Origin: Limnohabitans sp.
GTDB taxonomy: Bacteria; Pseudomonadota; Gammaproteobacteria; Burkholderiales; Burkholderiaceae_C
Assembly: GCF_030158565.1 (NCBI RefSeq)
Contig: NZ_JAOASQ010000006.1
Location: 1,921-65,920 of the forward strand
Length of the DNA: 64,000 bases
Reading direction: 5' to 3'
This document shows, in pieces, positions 63,834 to 64,000 of the stretch. The notes below the pieces were generated by a model. That model saw nothing but the letters and a program-made list of their open reading frames with translations, ran no database searches and was not told the origin of the DNA. The first letter of the stretch is position 1. Each line of letters opens with the position of its first letter. A program made the position numbers and the translations under genes.

Positions 63834-63849
63834 CTGGTTATATTTACAG
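63834..63849. promoter_or_regulatory. LexA-type SOS box upstream of cho
   Basis: CTGGTTATATTTACAG fits CTG-N10-CAG with an AT-rich core. On the cho strand it overlaps TATAAC, a plausible -10. A palindromic TATACT follows on its right side. SOS control of cho is expected from the family. Confidence 0.75.
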
Positions 63850-63897
63850 TATACTGAACAGGTCATGCTTTGCGCAGTTGCCTGACATGCTTGATTT

Positions 63898-63932
63898 GCG
63901 CCCCCTGCCTTGCGGCTCGGGGCGCTTTTTTT
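63898..63932 (+). terminator. Intrinsic terminator on the plus strand
   Basis: GCGCCCC-CT-GCC-TTGC-GGC-TC-GGGGCGC is followed by seven T. The stem is strong. No annotated plus-strand gene precedes it inside the window except a possible short transcript from the TATACT beside the LexA box. Confidence 0.8.
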
Positions 63933-63955
63933 ATGCCTTGCGTTGAGCCCAGGGT

Positions 63956-64000
63956 TCAGCACATGCGGGCGCTCAGGCTGCCCAGCGGCGCAGAAAACTC
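63956..64000 (-). CDS. Possible C-terminal end of a gene entering from the right edge (partial)
   Basis: On the minus strand the edge reads EFSAPLGSLSARMC and stops at TGA. The plus strand offers a competing reading, an ATG at 63963 (MRALRLPSGAEN) with a weak AGGG upstream. Too little sequence is present to decide. The rest of 63764-64000 holds the LexA box and terminator described separately. Confidence 0.2.
   Translation of the reverse strand, partial: EFSAPLGSLSARMC

Overview
The window looks like a chromosomal segment of a Burkholderiales betaproteobacterium, most likely Comamonadaceae (Limnohabitans- or Rhodoferax-like). This placement is inferred from gene order (rpsO-pnp-qor-tpiA-secG-tRNA-Leu-nuoA..N-DUF2818), three Bug-type solute-binding proteins, RecBCD proteins and the overall GC-rich codon use. 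It is not based on a database match. Nearly all of the window is core or metabolic chromosome. I see no prophage, no insertion sequence and no CRISPR array.

Layout. 0-9 kb: hslO and a gamma-carbonic-anhydrase-like gene, a DUF455 ferritin-like gene, xerD, an orphan Bug receptor, an AEC permease, then queG, tsaE and amiC. 9.0-9.55 kb: a compact RelB/RelE-type toxin-antitoxin pair with its own promoter. 9.6-16 kb: a divergent sugar-uptake locus. One strand carries the ABC ATPase, a FucU/RbsD mutarotase, a ROK regulator and a transaldolase-like aldolase. The other carries the binding protein, the permease and a PfkB kinase. 16-21.5 kb: DedA, mutL, a Bcr/CflA exporter, miaA, arfB. 21.5-42.4 kb (all minus strand): rpsO, pnp, a quinone oxidoreductase, tpiA, secG, tRNA-Leu(GAG), the full 14-gene complex I operon, then DUF2818, a NUDIX hydrolase and DUF1178. 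42.9-54.8 kb: a second Bug receptor, an aminotransferase, a small exported protein and recC-recB-recD. 55-64 kb: a flavin reductase, a membrane Mrr-like protein, a cupin, a LysR-controlled catabolic cluster (Bug receptor, BKACE, beta-hydroxyacid dehydrogenase), DUF2805, a Stealth phosphotransferase and the UvrC-like nuclease cho behind a LexA-type box.

The most unusual signal is the density of palindromic repeats in the gaps, in at least three classes. Class A is a GTCGG.AGCTTCAGC stem, with a compensatory base change between its two copies. Class B is GTCACCCCGGACTTGATCCGGGGTCCA, seen as tandem arrays and diverged copies. Class C is CGTCATCGCGAG..GCGAAGCG..CGTGGCGATCCAG. Class C also lies in frame inside recC, adding about 45 codons. 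A class B copy supplies the stop codon of queG, and another sits where the rpsO -35 element should be. This resembles the ORF-invading palindromic elements of Rickettsia more than ordinary intergenic REPs, and I consider it the best lead in the window. A second lead is a block of raised GC inside nuoL that suggests a recombinant segment.

Limits: starts were chosen by eye from start codons, ribosome sites and family length. Family names come from recognised motifs, not searches.
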